Shown here: piece by piece, positions 7,573 to 17,360 of the stretch
How positions within the stretch are numbered: the first letter of the stretch is position 1
Layout of the letters: each line of letters begins with the position of its first letter
DNA from: an uncultured Clostridium sp.
GTDB lineage: Bacteria; Bacillota; Clostridia; TANB77; CAG-508
Direction of reading: 5' to 3'
NCBI GenBank assembly: GCA_900554815.1
Contig: USIO01000002.1
Coordinates: 1-64,000, forward strand
Length of the DNA: 64,000 nucleotides
The notes under the pieces: generated by a model
The model's input: only the letters and a program-made list of their open reading frames with translations
Told to the model about the DNA's origin: nothing
The model's database searches: none
Translations under genes and position numbers: made by a program

Positions 7573-8724
7573 TTAAACATTTTCAAATGTAGGCTCCATT
7601 GAATATCCTTTTTCATTTCTGCTTTCTATTATTTCTGTTATTCTCGCATTAACTGACATTCCATATTCATTCAATATTCTTACAATATCGCCTAAGTTAT
7701 AATCTTTTTTGTATATATAATTAACACCTGTGATAATTTTTCCAGAGAAGGATGTAACCTGTACACATTCTGACATTTTTTCATATCCCACACCTTTTAA
7801 ATTTTCAGTATATACATTATTACATAGTTTTACCTCTTCTACTTCTCCTTCTTCGTTCTTTGTGATAATTGCTATGTTATTTCCATTTACTTGATAATAA
7901 ATTACATTGTTAATTGTTTTTTCTATTCCATTTGGATAACTACTTACAAGTTCATCATAATCTATTGTACTTGAAACATCTCGAGCATCAACATACAATT
8001 CGTTTCTGTCAATTCCTCTTTCACTTCCAATAGTAGTCGTTTTCCTATCTACTCCTTCGCCTTCTCCTGCTATTAATGCAACATTTTTAATATTGCTATT
8101 ATCTTCTACATAATCCGTGGTTGATATATTGTCATAGTTTTGTGAAAAAGTAATATACTGACTTCTATCTTCTCCTTTATACAATGAAAAAACAAAGTTA
8201 CCATTTTTTATAGTAACTTTGTATCCCCATCCAAATTGTTGACAAATTTCTTGTACCTTATCTCCTATATAATCATATGTTACTTGTTCTCGAATAGTTT
8301 CAGTAAATCCTTTTTTGTCATCAAGTATAAAATTACTAATTTTACGATTAGGATCCTTTGGATTAATAAATGCATCGGTAATTAGCTTTCTTATGTAGTC
8401 CTCAGCTAACCCATTAAAATTAGTTTGATTCATAACTATTCTTTTATTTAGAATATCTTTTATATCTGTACCTGTAATAATTATTTGGTCTCCATTTTCT
8501 TCATCAGTCTGTATCTCTATCTTCTTAATTTCACAGGACATTTCGTCATCTTCACGAGAAATATACCTACATTCTTTTACTTTGTTTAAATTTTCTTTTG
8601 ATGCTTGAATAACTAATTCACAATCTCCTAATGTATTATATCTTGGTGACCATATAGCACTTGAATATGTGTCAATTATATATATTTTTTTTAAGTTTTC
8701 ATCTAATAAATATAGTTCCTCCAT
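7573..8724 (-). CDS. Siphovirus Gp37-like tail protein
   Basis: 383 aa, matching the Siphovirus ReqiPepy6 Gp37-like family: an N-terminal segment on a LLDENLKKI / IWSPRYNTLGD pattern, a middle with GTDIKDIL and YDYIGDKVQEIC, and a C-terminal NYIYKKDYNLGDIV strand pair. These proteins occupy the tail-associated (Tal) position and help form the tail tip after the distal tail protein. It is 2 bp from the distal tail gene. Confidence 0.85.
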   Translation of the reverse strand: MEELYLLDENLKKIYIIDTYSSAIWSPRYNTLGDCELVIQASKENLNKVKECRYISREDDEMSCEIKKIEIQTDEENGDQIIITGTDIKDILNKRIVMNQTNFNGLAEDYIRKLITDAFINPKDPNRKISNFILDDKKGFTETIREQVTYDYIGDKVQEICQQFGWGYKVTIKNGNFVFSLYKGEDRSQYITFSQNYDNISTTDYVEDNSNIKNVALIAGEGEGVDRKTTTIGSERGIDRNELYVDARDVSSTIDYDELVSSYPNGIEKTINNVIYYQVNGNNIAIITKNEEGEVEEVKLCNNVYTENLKGVGYEKMSECVQVTSFSGKIITGVNYIYKKDYNLGDIVRILNEYGMSVNARITEIIESRNEKGYSMEPTFENV

Positions 8725-8726
8725 AA

Positions 8727-9587
8727 CTAAACTCCTAAATAAACCTTATAGTAATTAAATTGAATATCTACTGACATATCAGAAGTTCCATCATCAGCTA
8801 AGAAACTAAAATTATTGTCTCCTATACCTAATTGAAAGAAAGTGGATCCACTTCTTACATAAGGTATTAAATTATATGCTAAAGCATCTCTAGTTAATAT
8901 AACTGATTTACTTCCTCTATTGCAATTTATAATCAATTTATCGTTTGCCATAAAATTATAATCTATTATAAAATTCTGGCCATTATCTATGTTACGAATT
9001 TCTAATTTATCTACTCTGCCCATAAATGTTACATTAACAATAAGACCTGTTTCGCTCTCACTTTCATTAATAACATTTGTTATTTTTTCTAATTCTATTT
9101 CTGAAAAAGCGATTGGTTCTCCTATATTTATTGAAAATGGAAAAGTAAATTTTTTTAGAGCCTTTGAGATACTTTGTACTATTGTTTCTATATCTTTAAA
9201 ATATGGATCTGGGCATAATATAGAAATTTGTGCAACTTGTTTTTGTGTAAAAATAGGAGCTTCAAAGGCTTGTACATATCCTTCAATATATACATCCCTT
9301 TGGTCATCGGTATAATAAATTTTACACCAATTCTTATTTCTAAAATATTGATATAATGTTAATCTATTGGTTTGAACATCTCCATTAATATAAACGGTGA
9401 TAACTATTTCTCTATTAGGTATTTTAGAACTATTAAAAGCTGAGCCATCTCCATTTGCAAAATCTGATGTATTTATCGTTGCATTTGGAGGATTCAAACC
9501 TTCAACATTAGTTACTTGAAAATTTGTTTCATCATTTGTAAGTTCTAAAATCGCACCTTTAGCATTTTCAACTTTTAAACTAAACAT
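8727..9587 (-). CDS. Distal tail protein (Dit family)
   Basis: 286 aa. The N-terminal half shows the Dit pattern (LKVENAKGAILEL start, then a NRLTLYQYFRNK helix and an IYIEGYV-like strand near residue ~105). The C-terminal half is beta-rich. Dit forms the hexameric hub joining tail tube to baseplate. It lies directly after the tape measure gene, as expected. Confidence 0.88.
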   Translation of the reverse strand: MFSLKVENAKGAILELTNDETNFQVTNVEGLNPPNATINTSDFANGDGSAFNSSKIPNREIVITVYINGDVQTNRLTLYQYFRNKNWCKIYYTDDQRDVYIEGYVQAFEAPIFTQKQVAQISILCPDPYFKDIETIVQSISKALKKFTFPFSINIGEPIAFSEIELEKITNVINESESETGLIVNVTFMGRVDKLEIRNIDNGQNFIIDYNFMANDKLIINCNRGSKSVILTRDALAYNLIPYVRSGSTFFQLGIGDNNFSFLADDGTSDMSVDIQFNYYKVYLGV

Positions 9588-9597
9588 ATTTTCCCTC

Positions 9598-12500
9598 CTA
9601 TTTTACTGTTACTAGGTTTAATAAGTTTTTTGTTTGTCTATATAATTCTAATCTTGAAGGTTGTTTTGGAGCATTTATTACTTGAGTAAAATTATTTACA
9701 TTCGATGTTGTATTAGATACATTATTTATATTTGATGCATTGGTTTTTACTATTTGGTCTTTCATTTCATTGGCCACAGCTTTTATCCAATGTTTATTTC
9801 TTTCAAGTGGTACTACAGCCTCAGCACCAGAACCTTCTAATAATCCAACTTCTCCTTTTCTTAATACTCCACCCTTTGCAAGTCTTGGAAGATTAACTCT
9901 ATTAAAGTTACCTATATTTACTCCGGGTATATTATTAATTAAATTTATTGCACCATTTATCATATCAATACCTTTATTAATTACATTTTCAATCATTGAT
10001 ATAATACCATTAATTCCTGACTTTACTGCTCCTCCAATGGCATCTCCTATTGTTGTTCCTAAACTTGAAAATTTATTACTAATTGTATTCCAAAGTCCTC
10101 CAAAGAAGTCTCCTACTTTTCCGAATATACTTGTAATATTATTCCAAGCCTCTTGGAATTTGTCTTTAAACCAGTTTCCTACATTTGAAAATGCACCACT
10201 GATACTACTCCATGCATTAGATGCCCATTCTTTGGCTGTTGACCATGCTTTTTTAGAATTTTCATTTGCTTGTGTAAATTTTTCTTTAAACCAATTCCCT
10301 GCATTTGAAAAAGCACTTGTAATATTATTCCAAGTATTAGATGCCCATTCTTTAGTATTTGCCCACGCATTTTGTATATTTTCTTTTGCATTAGAGAACT
10401 TCTCTCCAAACCAACTACCAACATTTGAAAATACATTTTTTATTCCTTCCCATGCTCCACTAAAGAATTCTCCTAATTGGGCAGGTAATTGTGCAAGTCC
10501 TTGGAATATTGCTGTAATAATTTGTGGTATTGCTTTTATTAATTCAATACAAATTTGAGGTATTGCAGTAACAAGTCCCATAAATAATTGTACTGCTCCT
10601 GCAATTAATGTTGGTAGATTTTGAAGTAGGGTTGTTACTATTGTGGTAATTATTTTTGGAATTTCTGGAATTAATGCTTGTATAATTTGTGGAATTGCTT
10701 GTACTATTCCCATAAGTAATTGTACAGCACCATTTATAATAGCATCTAATCCATTAATTAGTCCATTTACTATTGCTTGTATTATTGTTGGTAATGCATC
10801 AATAAGAGCAGCTATAATCTCTGGAATTGCATCTATAATACCCATTAATAATTGTATTGCTCCATCAATTATAAGAGGTATTCCAGTAATTAAGCCATTA
10901 ACAATACTATTTATAATCTGTGGTAGAGCATTTAAAATAGCCTTAATAACTGTTGGTATTGCATCTATAATTGCCATAAAAAAATCAATCGCTCCTTGAA
11001 TTAATTGTGGTATTCCATCAACGAGAGATTGAACTATTTGTGGTATTATATTAACTATTTGTACTAAAATTTCTGGTATCATTTGGCCTAGACCTGTTAG
11101 CAAACTTTGTATTATTTGAGCTCCTACTGATACTAACTTTGGTAACATACTTAACAATGATTGTGTTATCTGCGGTATTAAATTCATTATGGTTTGAATT
11201 ACTTGTGGCAATGCATTTATAATTCCTTGTATCAAAGATGTTATTATTTGTACGCCTATGTTTAAGATTGTTGGTAATGCCTCAGTTAGTTTTGATAGTA
11301 GCATATCTAAAGTTACAGATATTCCACTTGTCAATAATTCTGCTGCTCCAGTAGTTCCTTCCATTAGACCTCTAACGCCATCTCCAATTTGTTCAAGGCC
11401 AGGTAACATTGTATTTACCAAATCAGCAATTCCTTGCTTAAATGCAGTTATTATTGGCATTGCCACTCTACCCATTTCTGACATTGCTGTACTCATATTA
11501 GCTGTTGCTTCTCTCGATGCTATTAAATCTCCATTAACATCTTTGTAGGCATCTGTAGCACTTTGATATGTTTTGCTCAATGTTTCTGTAATTAATGTTG
11601 CTCTTTCTTGTTCACTATTACATTGAGCTAATTGCTGATTGAATTTATCTTCAGATATACCTGCCCAATTTAAAGCATCAGCTAGAGGACCTGTAACTTG
11701 TCCCACTTTTGCAGTTTCGTTAGCCGCTTCTGTTAATCCTTCCAGAGGTAAGCTATCGCCAAATGTTGCATACACACCTGTTGCTATGTCAGTCCACTTT
11801 GAAAGTTCTTCTTCGCTCTTTGTTAACTTAGCCAAGTGGTTTACTGCTTCAACAGATTGGTCTGTTTCTCCTAATATTCCAACCATTCCTTGAAAAGATT
11901 TTTGTGCAGCTTCTGTAGAGTGTCCTGCACTTGTAAAAGCAGCTTCGAGTTTTCCCATATCCTCCATAGTATCTTGTGTTGCTGCTCCAGTAGCCAAAAA
12001 ACCCGCAACAGCTCCTGCTGCCGCGGTTGCTATACCCATTAAACCTTTTTTAAGTCCTCCACCTAATTTGCTTGCTAAACTATCACTATTTTTTTCTGCT
12101 TTTTGTGCAGCATCTCCTACTTCTTTTAATCCCTTAGCTGCTTTGCTACTTGATTTGTTCGTATCATTTGAATTACTTTCTACTTCGTCAAGAGCACTAC
12201 TATATTGTCTTATTTCTTTTTCTGTCTTATTTACTGCAGCTTGTTGATTTAAAATAGTTACTTTTAATTTATCTGCCATATTTGCATTTGCAGTTTGCTC
12301 TTTTTCTACATCTGTTAAGGCTTTTTCATATTTTTTATATTCATCGGATGTCTTTGAAATTCCTTGACTAGATAATTGTTGAAGTTTTGCTTTTAATTCA
12401 TCTGCTTTTTTCCCATTTTCTTGCTCTGCTTTTTCAACTGCTTGCAATTGAGATTTATAATTATCAAGTTTCTTATTTTCTTCAATTAATACTGAGTTTA

Positions 12501-12678
12501 ATTGTTTTAATTTTGCATTTAATCCATCACTTGATTTTGTCCAGTCATCCATACCTGCACTAGCTGCTTTAAATTCTGCATTTGCGAGTTTTATATTTTT
12601 GTTTGCTTCAGTTATACCTTTTTTTAATTCAGATATATCGACTTTAAATTTTGTTGTTATATCTTCTCCTTTTGGCAT
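9598..12678 (-). CDS. Tail tape measure protein
   Basis: 1026 aa, the longest gene. Residues 1-200 are charged coiled coil. Around 205-230 there is a Gly/Ala membrane-like segment, then a TP901-type core. Residues ~450-720 contain many ~35-residue hydrophobic repeats (variations on a PQII-x-x-I-x-NGL pattern). Residues ~730-870 carry Trp-rich ~33-residue repeats (KEWASNTWNNI, GNWFKEKF). It sets tail length and is ejected with DNA. The repeats are also visible in DNA, so copy number could change tail length. Confidence 0.95.
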   Translation of the reverse strand: MPKGEDITTKFKVDISELKKGITEANKNIKLANAEFKAASAGMDDWTKSSDGLNAKLKQLNSVLIEENKKLDNYKSQLQAVEKAEQENGKKADELKAKLQQLSSQGISKTSDEYKKYEKALTDVEKEQTANANMADKLKVTILNQQAAVNKTEKEIRQYSSALDEVESNSNDTNKSSSKAAKGLKEVGDAAQKAEKNSDSLASKLGGGLKKGLMGIATAAAGAVAGFLATGAATQDTMEDMGKLEAAFTSAGHSTEAAQKSFQGMVGILGETDQSVEAVNHLAKLTKSEEELSKWTDIATGVYATFGDSLPLEGLTEAANETAKVGQVTGPLADALNWAGISEDKFNQQLAQCNSEQERATLITETLSKTYQSATDAYKDVNGDLIASREATANMSTAMSEMGRVAMPIITAFKQGIADLVNTMLPGLEQIGDGVRGLMEGTTGAAELLTSGISVTLDMLLSKLTEALPTILNIGVQIITSLIQGIINALPQVIQTIMNLIPQITQSLLSMLPKLVSVGAQIIQSLLTGLGQMIPEILVQIVNIIPQIVQSLVDGIPQLIQGAIDFFMAIIDAIPTVIKAILNALPQIINSIVNGLITGIPLIIDGAIQLLMGIIDAIPEIIAALIDALPTIIQAIVNGLINGLDAIINGAVQLLMGIVQAIPQIIQALIPEIPKIITTIVTTLLQNLPTLIAGAVQLFMGLVTAIPQICIELIKAIPQIITAIFQGLAQLPAQLGEFFSGAWEGIKNVFSNVGSWFGEKFSNAKENIQNAWANTKEWASNTWNNITSAFSNAGNWFKEKFTQANENSKKAWSTAKEWASNAWSSISGAFSNVGNWFKDKFQEAWNNITSIFGKVGDFFGGLWNTISNKFSSLGTTIGDAIGGAVKSGINGIISMIENVINKGIDMINGAINLINNIPGVNIGNFNRVNLPRLAKGGVLRKGEVGLLEGSGAEAVVPLERNKHWIKAVANEMKDQIVKTNASNINNVSNTTSNVNNFTQVINAPKQPSRLELYRQTKNLLNLVTVK

Positions 12679-12698
12679 TTGTCTACCTCCCTTTTAAA

Positions 12699-13243
12699 TT
12701 AAAACCATGTATCACTCGCTCGCCTCCTAATCTTTTTAGGTTTCTTTTCTTGCTCGTTATACACATTTAATCTTCTAATCAATAAGAAAACTTCGTGAAA
12801 TCTTTTCTGTCTAACATCAAATGGAGATAAACTTGGGAATCGATCACAAATCGACATTTCAACTTCAAATAAAATTTGATAAAGGGTGACATTCACATCA
12901 CCCTCATTTAGTTTTTTCCATTTGTTCCTTTAGTAATTTGTGAAATTGAAAATTTAACAATTTCTACTAAAGCTGTACTAATTTCAGATACTTTTGTTTT
13001 CTTCAATTCCTCATCTGTTAGTCCTTCAAAGATATCTTTTAGTAATGGTTTAATAATTCTCATTCCATTAATTATTACTTTACCTACTAACTTAATTATT
13101 TCAGCATCTGTTCCGTTTTTTAATTGGTCTAAATCTATAAGATCAATTAAATCTTCAACGGTTCCAAACATTAAATCGTATGTTTCTGCTGTATAGGTTT
13201 TTACGATTTTTTTCTTTTCATAGATATTTAATTTTAAATCCAT
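12699..13243 (-). CDS. Tail assembly chaperone GT fusion via -1 frameshift
   Basis: The frame 12911-12699 has no good ribosome site of its own and is reached from the upstream chaperone by slipping back one base on A-AAA-AAC (12917-12911). The fused product has 111 + 70 = 181 aa. The frames match exactly and no stop lies between the slip site and the body of the second frame. In lambda-type phages the GT form recruits the tape measure and G coats it. The T part is basic at its end (KKPKKIRRR). Confidence 0.85.
12883..12917 (-). promoter_or_regulatory. Programmed -1 ribosomal frameshift signal
   Basis: Slippery heptamer A-AAA-AAC in the zero frame at 12917-12911, a 6-nt spacer, then a perfect 7-bp stem AGGGTGA (12904-12898) / TCACCCT (12889-12883) with an 8-nt loop. 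The zero-frame stop follows the heptamer directly and the -1 frame is open to 12699. Confidence 0.88.
12908..13243 (-). CDS. Tail assembly chaperone G
   Basis: 111 aa helical protein between the major tail protein and the tape measure, the standard place for the tail chaperone. It ends in GTNGKN followed by TAA, and its last two codons form the slippery heptamer that produces the GT form. N-terminal strands (LKLNIYEKKKIVKTYTAE) precede helices. Confidence 0.88.
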   Translation of the reverse strand: MDLKLNIYEKKKIVKTYTAETYDLMFGTVEDLIDLIDLDQLKNGTDAEIIKLVGKVIINGMRIIKPLLKDIFEGLTDEELKKTKVSEISTALVEIVKFSISQITKGTNGKN

Positions 13244-13264
13244 TTTTCTCCTCCTATTATGTTT

Positions 13265-13891
13265 TTATGCTTTTGCTGTTAGTGTGTCTGGTGTAACTAC
13301 TTCATCAAAGAATGTACTTACATCTGCTAATCCTTTTGCAACATCAACATTTATAGCTTTTGCACCTTTCTTGTTACCATTTTTATCAGTAACTTTTGTA
13401 AATTTGTGTGTTGTATTAATTCCTGTATATGTTAATTCTTGTCCATTTGCATCTGTACCATCATTTTCTGTTGCATGAGTAGATTCTGGAATATTAAATG
13501 TTCCTTTTAATCTCCAAACATATACATAATCTCCATTAGTTTTCTTTGTCTTATATCCTATTGCAAAGTATTTTGTTTCTCTTTCTCCTTCTATTAAAGC
13601 TCCTGTAAGTTCATCATATTTTTGCCCTGTAATCTTTGCTAGTATATCAAGTGGAATTGCAGATACTGATAATGTTACTTCATCAGCTCCTGTAGAACTT
13701 ACAACTACTGCTGGCATATTATTATAATAATGAGATTCATTTGAACTACTTGTACTTTTACTTATTTCTGCAACTCCAGCAATATCAAATACCTCTCCTG
13801 TTGTATATCCTTCTTCTTCGTTATTATTATCTGTCAAAACCTCTGCTGCAACTAAATCTTCGACACCTCTGTACTCAGTAATTTCATCCAT
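13265..13891 (-). CDS. Major tail tube protein
   Basis: 208 aa, beta-rich and acidic, of the phi13-type major tail protein family (EYRGVEDLVAAEV start; AIGYKTKKTNGDYVYVWRLKG in the middle). It polymerises into the tail tube. It lies between the tail completion proteins and the chaperones with a strong ribosome site, as expected for a highly expressed structural gene. Confidence 0.88.
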   Translation of the reverse strand: MDEITEYRGVEDLVAAEVLTDNNNEEEGYTTGEVFDIAGVAEISKSTSSSNESHYYNNMPAVVVSSTGADEVTLSVSAIPLDILAKITGQKYDELTGALIEGERETKYFAIGYKTKKTNGDYVYVWRLKGTFNIPESTHATENDGTDANGQELTYTGINTTHKFTKVTDKNGNKKGAKAINVDVAKGLADVSTFFDEVVTPDTLTAKA

Positions 13892-13902
13892 GTTTTTTCC
13901 TC

Positions 13903-14247
13903 CTATCTTTCTATTATCTTTACATCTATTCCACGACCCGTATGCGTTGGTTCATCGCTTACAACATCGTGTCCTTTGCCTGTAACAATAAAATTATTTT
14001 CTTTTAATATTTTTTTAGCTTCCATTAATTTGGTATTAACTAATTTTGGATCACTTGAATAAAAGTTCAAATCAAAATACCATATTGTTGAATGTTCTTT
14101 ATTGTCATAAAACTCATTTCCTTCAGATAAATTATTCCAAAAAGTAAAAAAGCTATCTGGATATGGTTCATCTGCTCCAAGTGAGCCTTGTCGAAATATT
14201 GGATAGCCCAACGATTCGATTAATTCTATTAATAAATCTTCCATCAA
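13903..14247 (-). CDS. Tail terminator / completion protein
   Basis: 114 aa. The small protein with ESLGYPIFRQGS and a C-terminal GRGIDVKIIER strand has the size and position (before the major tail protein, after the HK97 gp10-like gene) of tail terminator proteins that cap the tail tube at its head-proximal end. It overlaps the upstream gene by 4 bp. Confidence 0.7.
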   Translation of the reverse strand: MMEDLLIELIESLGYPIFRQGSLGADEPYPDSFFTFWNNLSEGNEFYDNKEHSTIWYFDLNFYSSDPKLVNTKLMEAKKILKENNFIVTGKGHDVVSDEPTHTGRGIDVKIIER

Positions 14248-14654
14248 CCGTTTAACCTCCTTATTTCGTTATAAAATATTTCTTCTTGGGCTTTCTGTAC
14301 TTCATCTCTAGTTCTTTTGCTCCAAAATGCGTTATACATTTTTTGATCCTTGCTTTGTCTTGGAGTTCCATACATTAAAAATATAGAAGCAAGTCCACCT
14401 TCCGAAATACTAAAACCTGTTTTTACACTTGCTATTGTTCCTGCCCATTCAATTTTTGCATTTTTTCTCAAGCTTTTTTCTGTTTGACGAGTTTTATTAT
14501 GTGGAGCTATAGCTTCTTCGGCTTTTTGAGTAATAATAGAATGTGTTTTCTTTAATGCTTTTTCAGTAGTTCCTTTTATATCTCCACCTAATTTATTTAA
14601 TCTTGATATTACCTTATCGAACCCATCAAATTCTAAATAAACTTTGTTACTCAT
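14244..14654 (-). CDS. HK97 gp10-like head-tail connector protein
   Basis: 136 aa. N-terminal FDGFDKVISRLNKLG, a helix, then a central TRQTEKSLRKN segment and an FLMYGTPRQ motif match the HK97-gp10 family. It takes part in head-tail joining. Its start overlaps the preceding gene's stop by 4 bp (ATGA). Confidence 0.83.
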   Translation of the reverse strand: MSNKVYLEFDGFDKVISRLNKLGGDIKGTTEKALKKTHSIITQKAEEAIAPHNKTRQTEKSLRKNAKIEWAGTIASVKTGFSISEGGLASIFLMYGTPRQSKDQKMYNAFWSKRTRDEVQKAQEEIFYNEIRRLNG

Positions 14655-14863
14655 TCTTCAACCACTTCTGTAGCTGTAACTGTACCATCATCTGTTACAG
14701 TAATTTCAAACTTCTTTGTACTTTCAGCAGTAGAAGATGCTAATATTATTTTCTTTGGTGTTACGGCAAACATATTGTCTAACACTTCGCATATTGTTTC
14801 TCCGTCAATTTCTTCTCCTGTTGCTCTTTTATACAATTCTTTTAAGCTTTCAACTTTACTCAT
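14651..14863 (-). CDS. Small head-tail module protein (70 aa)
   Basis: 70 aa. The first half is helical (ESLKELYKRATGEEIDG), the second half acidic beta. I know similar small ORFs between closure and gp10-like genes but no assigned function. Tightly packed with both neighbours (4-bp overlap on one side, abutting on the other). Confidence 0.6.
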   Translation of the reverse strand: MSKVESLKELYKRATGEEIDGETICEVLDNMFAVTPKKIILASSTAESTKKFEITVTDDGTVTATEVVEE

Positions 14864-15253
14864 TTAAGCTCCTCCTTTCACTCGTTTTACTTTGAATTTT
14901 AAAAATTGATTTCGCATATTAATATTTTCAGGTTCATTAATAATGTCAAAAACAGCCTCATCATTAGCTCTTGCTATTCTGCAGTTGCTCGTTATATCTG
15001 GCCTATACCATGTTGATATGTTTGCTGTATCTTCTATGGAGTAGATTCCATTTACTGTTTTCTCTGTACCTCCATAAGTTTGAAAACTTCCGAAGAATAG
15101 ATTAACTGGATTATCATTTTTATCTTTTACTGATAAAGCTTCTTTGACTGTTGGATATTCCTTTTTGTTTACACCACTAATTTTTGAAGTAGATTTTGGT
15201 ATTAAAAGCACAAGTGGAATAGGATTTTTTATTTCTAATCTAAAATCACTCAT
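14864..15253 (-). CDS. Head closure / head-tail adaptor protein
   Basis: 129 aa when started at 15253, where AGGAGGAGAAAG precedes ATG; a longer frame begins inside that ribosome site. It is beta-rich, resembling head-closure proteins of the SPP1 gp16 class. Its position after the gp6-like connector supports a role in plugging the connector. It overlaps the upstream gene by 8 bp. Confidence 0.65.
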   Translation of the reverse strand: MSDFRLEIKNPIPLVLLIPKSTSKISGVNKKEYPTVKEALSVKDKNDNPVNLFFGSFQTYGGTEKTVNGIYSIEDTANISTWYRPDITSNCRIARANDEAVFDIINEPENINMRNQFLKFKVKRVKGGA

Positions 15254-15548
15254 CTTTCTCCTCCTCATTCACTTCTTCATTAATTGGATCCAATTCTTCC
15301 ACAGTTTTTCCACTTAATTGAATAGCTCTTTGAATAAAATATGGAGAGAACGATGTCCCTCCACTTCCATAATTCCATAGGTCTGATACTCCTCTAGTTA
15401 TAATTCCTACTGACGAAGGATGTTCGACAACTTCTTTTAGCACTCCTCCATCAATAAGAAATCTTTTTACTTCATCAATATATTCTTGTATTGTACCGTC
15501 TTGATATGAGCCTGTAATACCAAGGCCTTTTTTTACTTTTTCTAACAT
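15246..15548 (-). CDS. gp6-like head-tail connector protein
   Basis: 100 aa from 15548, where AAAGGAG precedes ATG; ten additional in-frame codons upstream lack a ribosome site. Helical with a LWNYGSGG motif and an acidic tail, matching phage connector proteins of the gp6-like (Phage_connect_1) type which ring the portal. It lies after the capsid region. Confidence 0.75.
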   Translation of the reverse strand: MLEKVKKGLGITGSYQDGTIQEYIDEVKRFLIDGGVLKEVVEHPSSVGIITRGVSDLWNYGSGGTSFSPYFIQRAIQLSGKTVEELDPINEEVNEEEKDE

Positions 15549-15561
15549 ATTAATTACTCCT

Positions 15562-15972
15562 TTAGTTTTGCTTTTCAACTAATTTTCTTTTGTCTTTCAA
15601 TAACTCTTCTGCTCTTGTTTTATCAACAGTTATTACATCATTTACTTTATATTTGTCATTAGTATATTTATCAGTAAATGCTATTAAAACTTTTAATTTC
15701 ACTTTTGAGCTATTGCTTTTTGATTTTGTAGTATTTTCTTTTTTATTTTTCTCTGTTTCCTCTTCTTCTGTTTTTTCTTCTTCCTCTGCTGTTGCTTCTT
15801 CCTTTACTTCTTCTGTCTTTGTTTCTTCTTTTACTTCCTCTGTTTTTGCCTCTTCTTTTACTTTCTCTGTTTTTGTTTCTTCTACTTTTTCTTCTGTAGA
15901 AACTGCTGTTTCTTCAACAGCAGTTTCCTTAACTTCTTCATTATTTACAATTTCTTCTTTTTTAGTTGCCAT
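15562..15972 (-). CDS. Glu/Lys-rich head protein
   Basis: 136 aa. Residues 5-90 are a low-complexity EK/EV/ET repeat region encoded by imperfect direct repeats. Residues ~93-134 form a compact domain (LKVLIAFTDKYTNDKYKVND) often seen in small head proteins next to the capsid gene. Possibly a head decoration or DNA-packing factor; not established. Confidence 0.6.
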   Translation of the reverse strand: MATKKEEIVNNEEVKETAVEETAVSTEEKVEETKTEKVKEEAKTEEVKEETKTEEVKEEATAEEEEKTEEEETEKNKKENTTKSKSNSSKVKLKVLIAFTDKYTNDKYKVNDVITVDKTRAEELLKDKRKLVEKQN

Positions 15973-15985
15973 AATAAACTCCTTT

Positions 15986-17359
15986 CTAAGCTGTTACGCT
16001 TTTCTTTAATAAATAAATATATTTTGGATCTAATATTTTTCCATCATTGATTACTAGTGCTTTCTTTATGTATTGATTCTTTTCATGATCAAAATAATCA
16101 ACAACAGTAAATTCCATATTACTATTAATTGCATAAGCTTCTTCTGGAACCCAATACATTCCAAAGTAATCTCCATCTGCTGCATCATTAAAGTTTTTCA
16201 ATACATCTTCCTCTACAAATGCAACATTCTTTCCTTTGAATTTTGAAATTTCAGAACCATCAACAGGATTAAATGTTTCATTATATACTGGTCTATTGTT
16301 ATCATCTGTTAATGTTTTTATATTTGCTTCATAAGTATTTGCAGTCATAGCAAATTCAGGATTTAAACCTCTCATTGCTAATGGGATTTTAGCAAATAAT
16401 TTTTCTTGCCATGCTTTCCAGTCTGCCATTTCAGCAGCAGTAAATGTGATTATATTTGCTGCAGGTATTCTTGAACCACTTGATTTTTTTGCTTCTGTTA
16501 ATATACCAACACATTCATTATTAGCATCTTGTCCATTCATAATTTCTTTATCCATTGCTTGAACATAAGCTTTTACAATTACTTTGGCAAATTCTTCTTC
16601 AAATACTGGAACACTTAATATTGTTTGTAATAATGTTCTTGCCATTCTAATTTCACCAATTTTATATGAGAACTCTACTGAGCCTGTAACTCCACCAGCA
16701 TTTTGTCTGTCGCTTACAGTAGTTTCTGTAATACGCTTGAATGTTGCACTAAAACTTCCAATTGGATATTTTACACCACCTTGTAAGTTGGTCTTTAATA
16801 CCCTTGAATAAAGTTGTCCATATACTTTTTCTACATCTGTAATTATTTTTTGAATTACAGTAGTTGGAATTAATACTCCTAATTCACTAGATGTTCCTGT
16901 TGCATCAGTTCTTGACTCAAATAATAAAACATCTCTGTTGATTTCTCCTCTTTGGATGTAATTCATGAATGCTTTTCTATATTCCATAGTTGCTCTAGGA
17001 TCATTGCTATCTATATCAAATTCTTGTCCTCTGTTATTCATTCTAGCTTGCCCTAAAACATTTAGAGTTGCATTTGGATTAAATCCATTTGCACTTCTTC
17101 CTTCATTTGCATTTGCATCATCATTATTATCATCTGTATTATTATCTTTGTCAGCATCTTTGTTGTCATCTTTGTTGTTATCATCTTCTTCTAATTTAGC
17201 TAATTGTTCTTCAGCATCATTAATCTCATCTCGCAATGCGATTAATGTTTCTCCTAGACTTCTAACTTCCTCAATGTCTTGAGAATTTTTCATTTTTTCT
17301 TCCTTTGCTTTTAATTCATTTTTCTTTCTAGCAATTAATTTTTTTAAATAATCTTTCAT
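15986..17359 (-). CDS. Major capsid protein (HK97 fold)
   Basis: 457 aa. The N-terminal ~105 residues are a coiled coil with a Lys/Glu- then Asp/Asn-rich stretch, the delta (scaffolding) domain removed by the protease. The remainder shows HK97 features (an E-loop region with PIGSFSATFKRI, a LSVPVFEEEFAKVIVKAY spine helix, a C-terminal NMEFTVVDYFDHEKNQY strand). It follows the protease gene by 1 bp. Confidence 0.95.
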   Translation of the reverse strand: MKDYLKKLIARKKNELKAKEEKMKNSQDIEEVRSLGETLIALRDEINDAEEQLAKLEEDDNNKDDNKDADKDNNTDDNNDDANANEGRSANGFNPNATLNVLGQARMNNRGQEFDIDSNDPRATMEYRKAFMNYIQRGEINRDVLLFESRTDATGTSSELGVLIPTTVIQKIITDVEKVYGQLYSRVLKTNLQGGVKYPIGSFSATFKRITETTVSDRQNAGGVTGSVEFSYKIGEIRMARTLLQTILSVPVFEEEFAKVIVKAYVQAMDKEIMNGQDANNECVGILTEAKKSSGSRIPAANIITFTAAEMADWKAWQEKLFAKIPLAMRGLNPEFAMTANTYEANIKTLTDDNNRPVYNETFNPVDGSEISKFKGKNVAFVEEDVLKNFNDAADGDYFGMYWVPEEAYAINSNMEFTVVDYFDHEKNQYIKKALVINDGKILDPKYIYLLKKSVTA

Positions 17360-17360
17360 T

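Noticed and set aside
9740..11893. Plus-strand open frames opposite the tape measure gene
   Set aside because: Hydrophobic shadow frames of a repetitive coding region without ribosome sites.
12699..12896. Independent 65-aa gene with GTG start
   Set aside because: The slippery heptamer, stem-loop and exact frame match show it is the frameshift extension of the tail chaperone.
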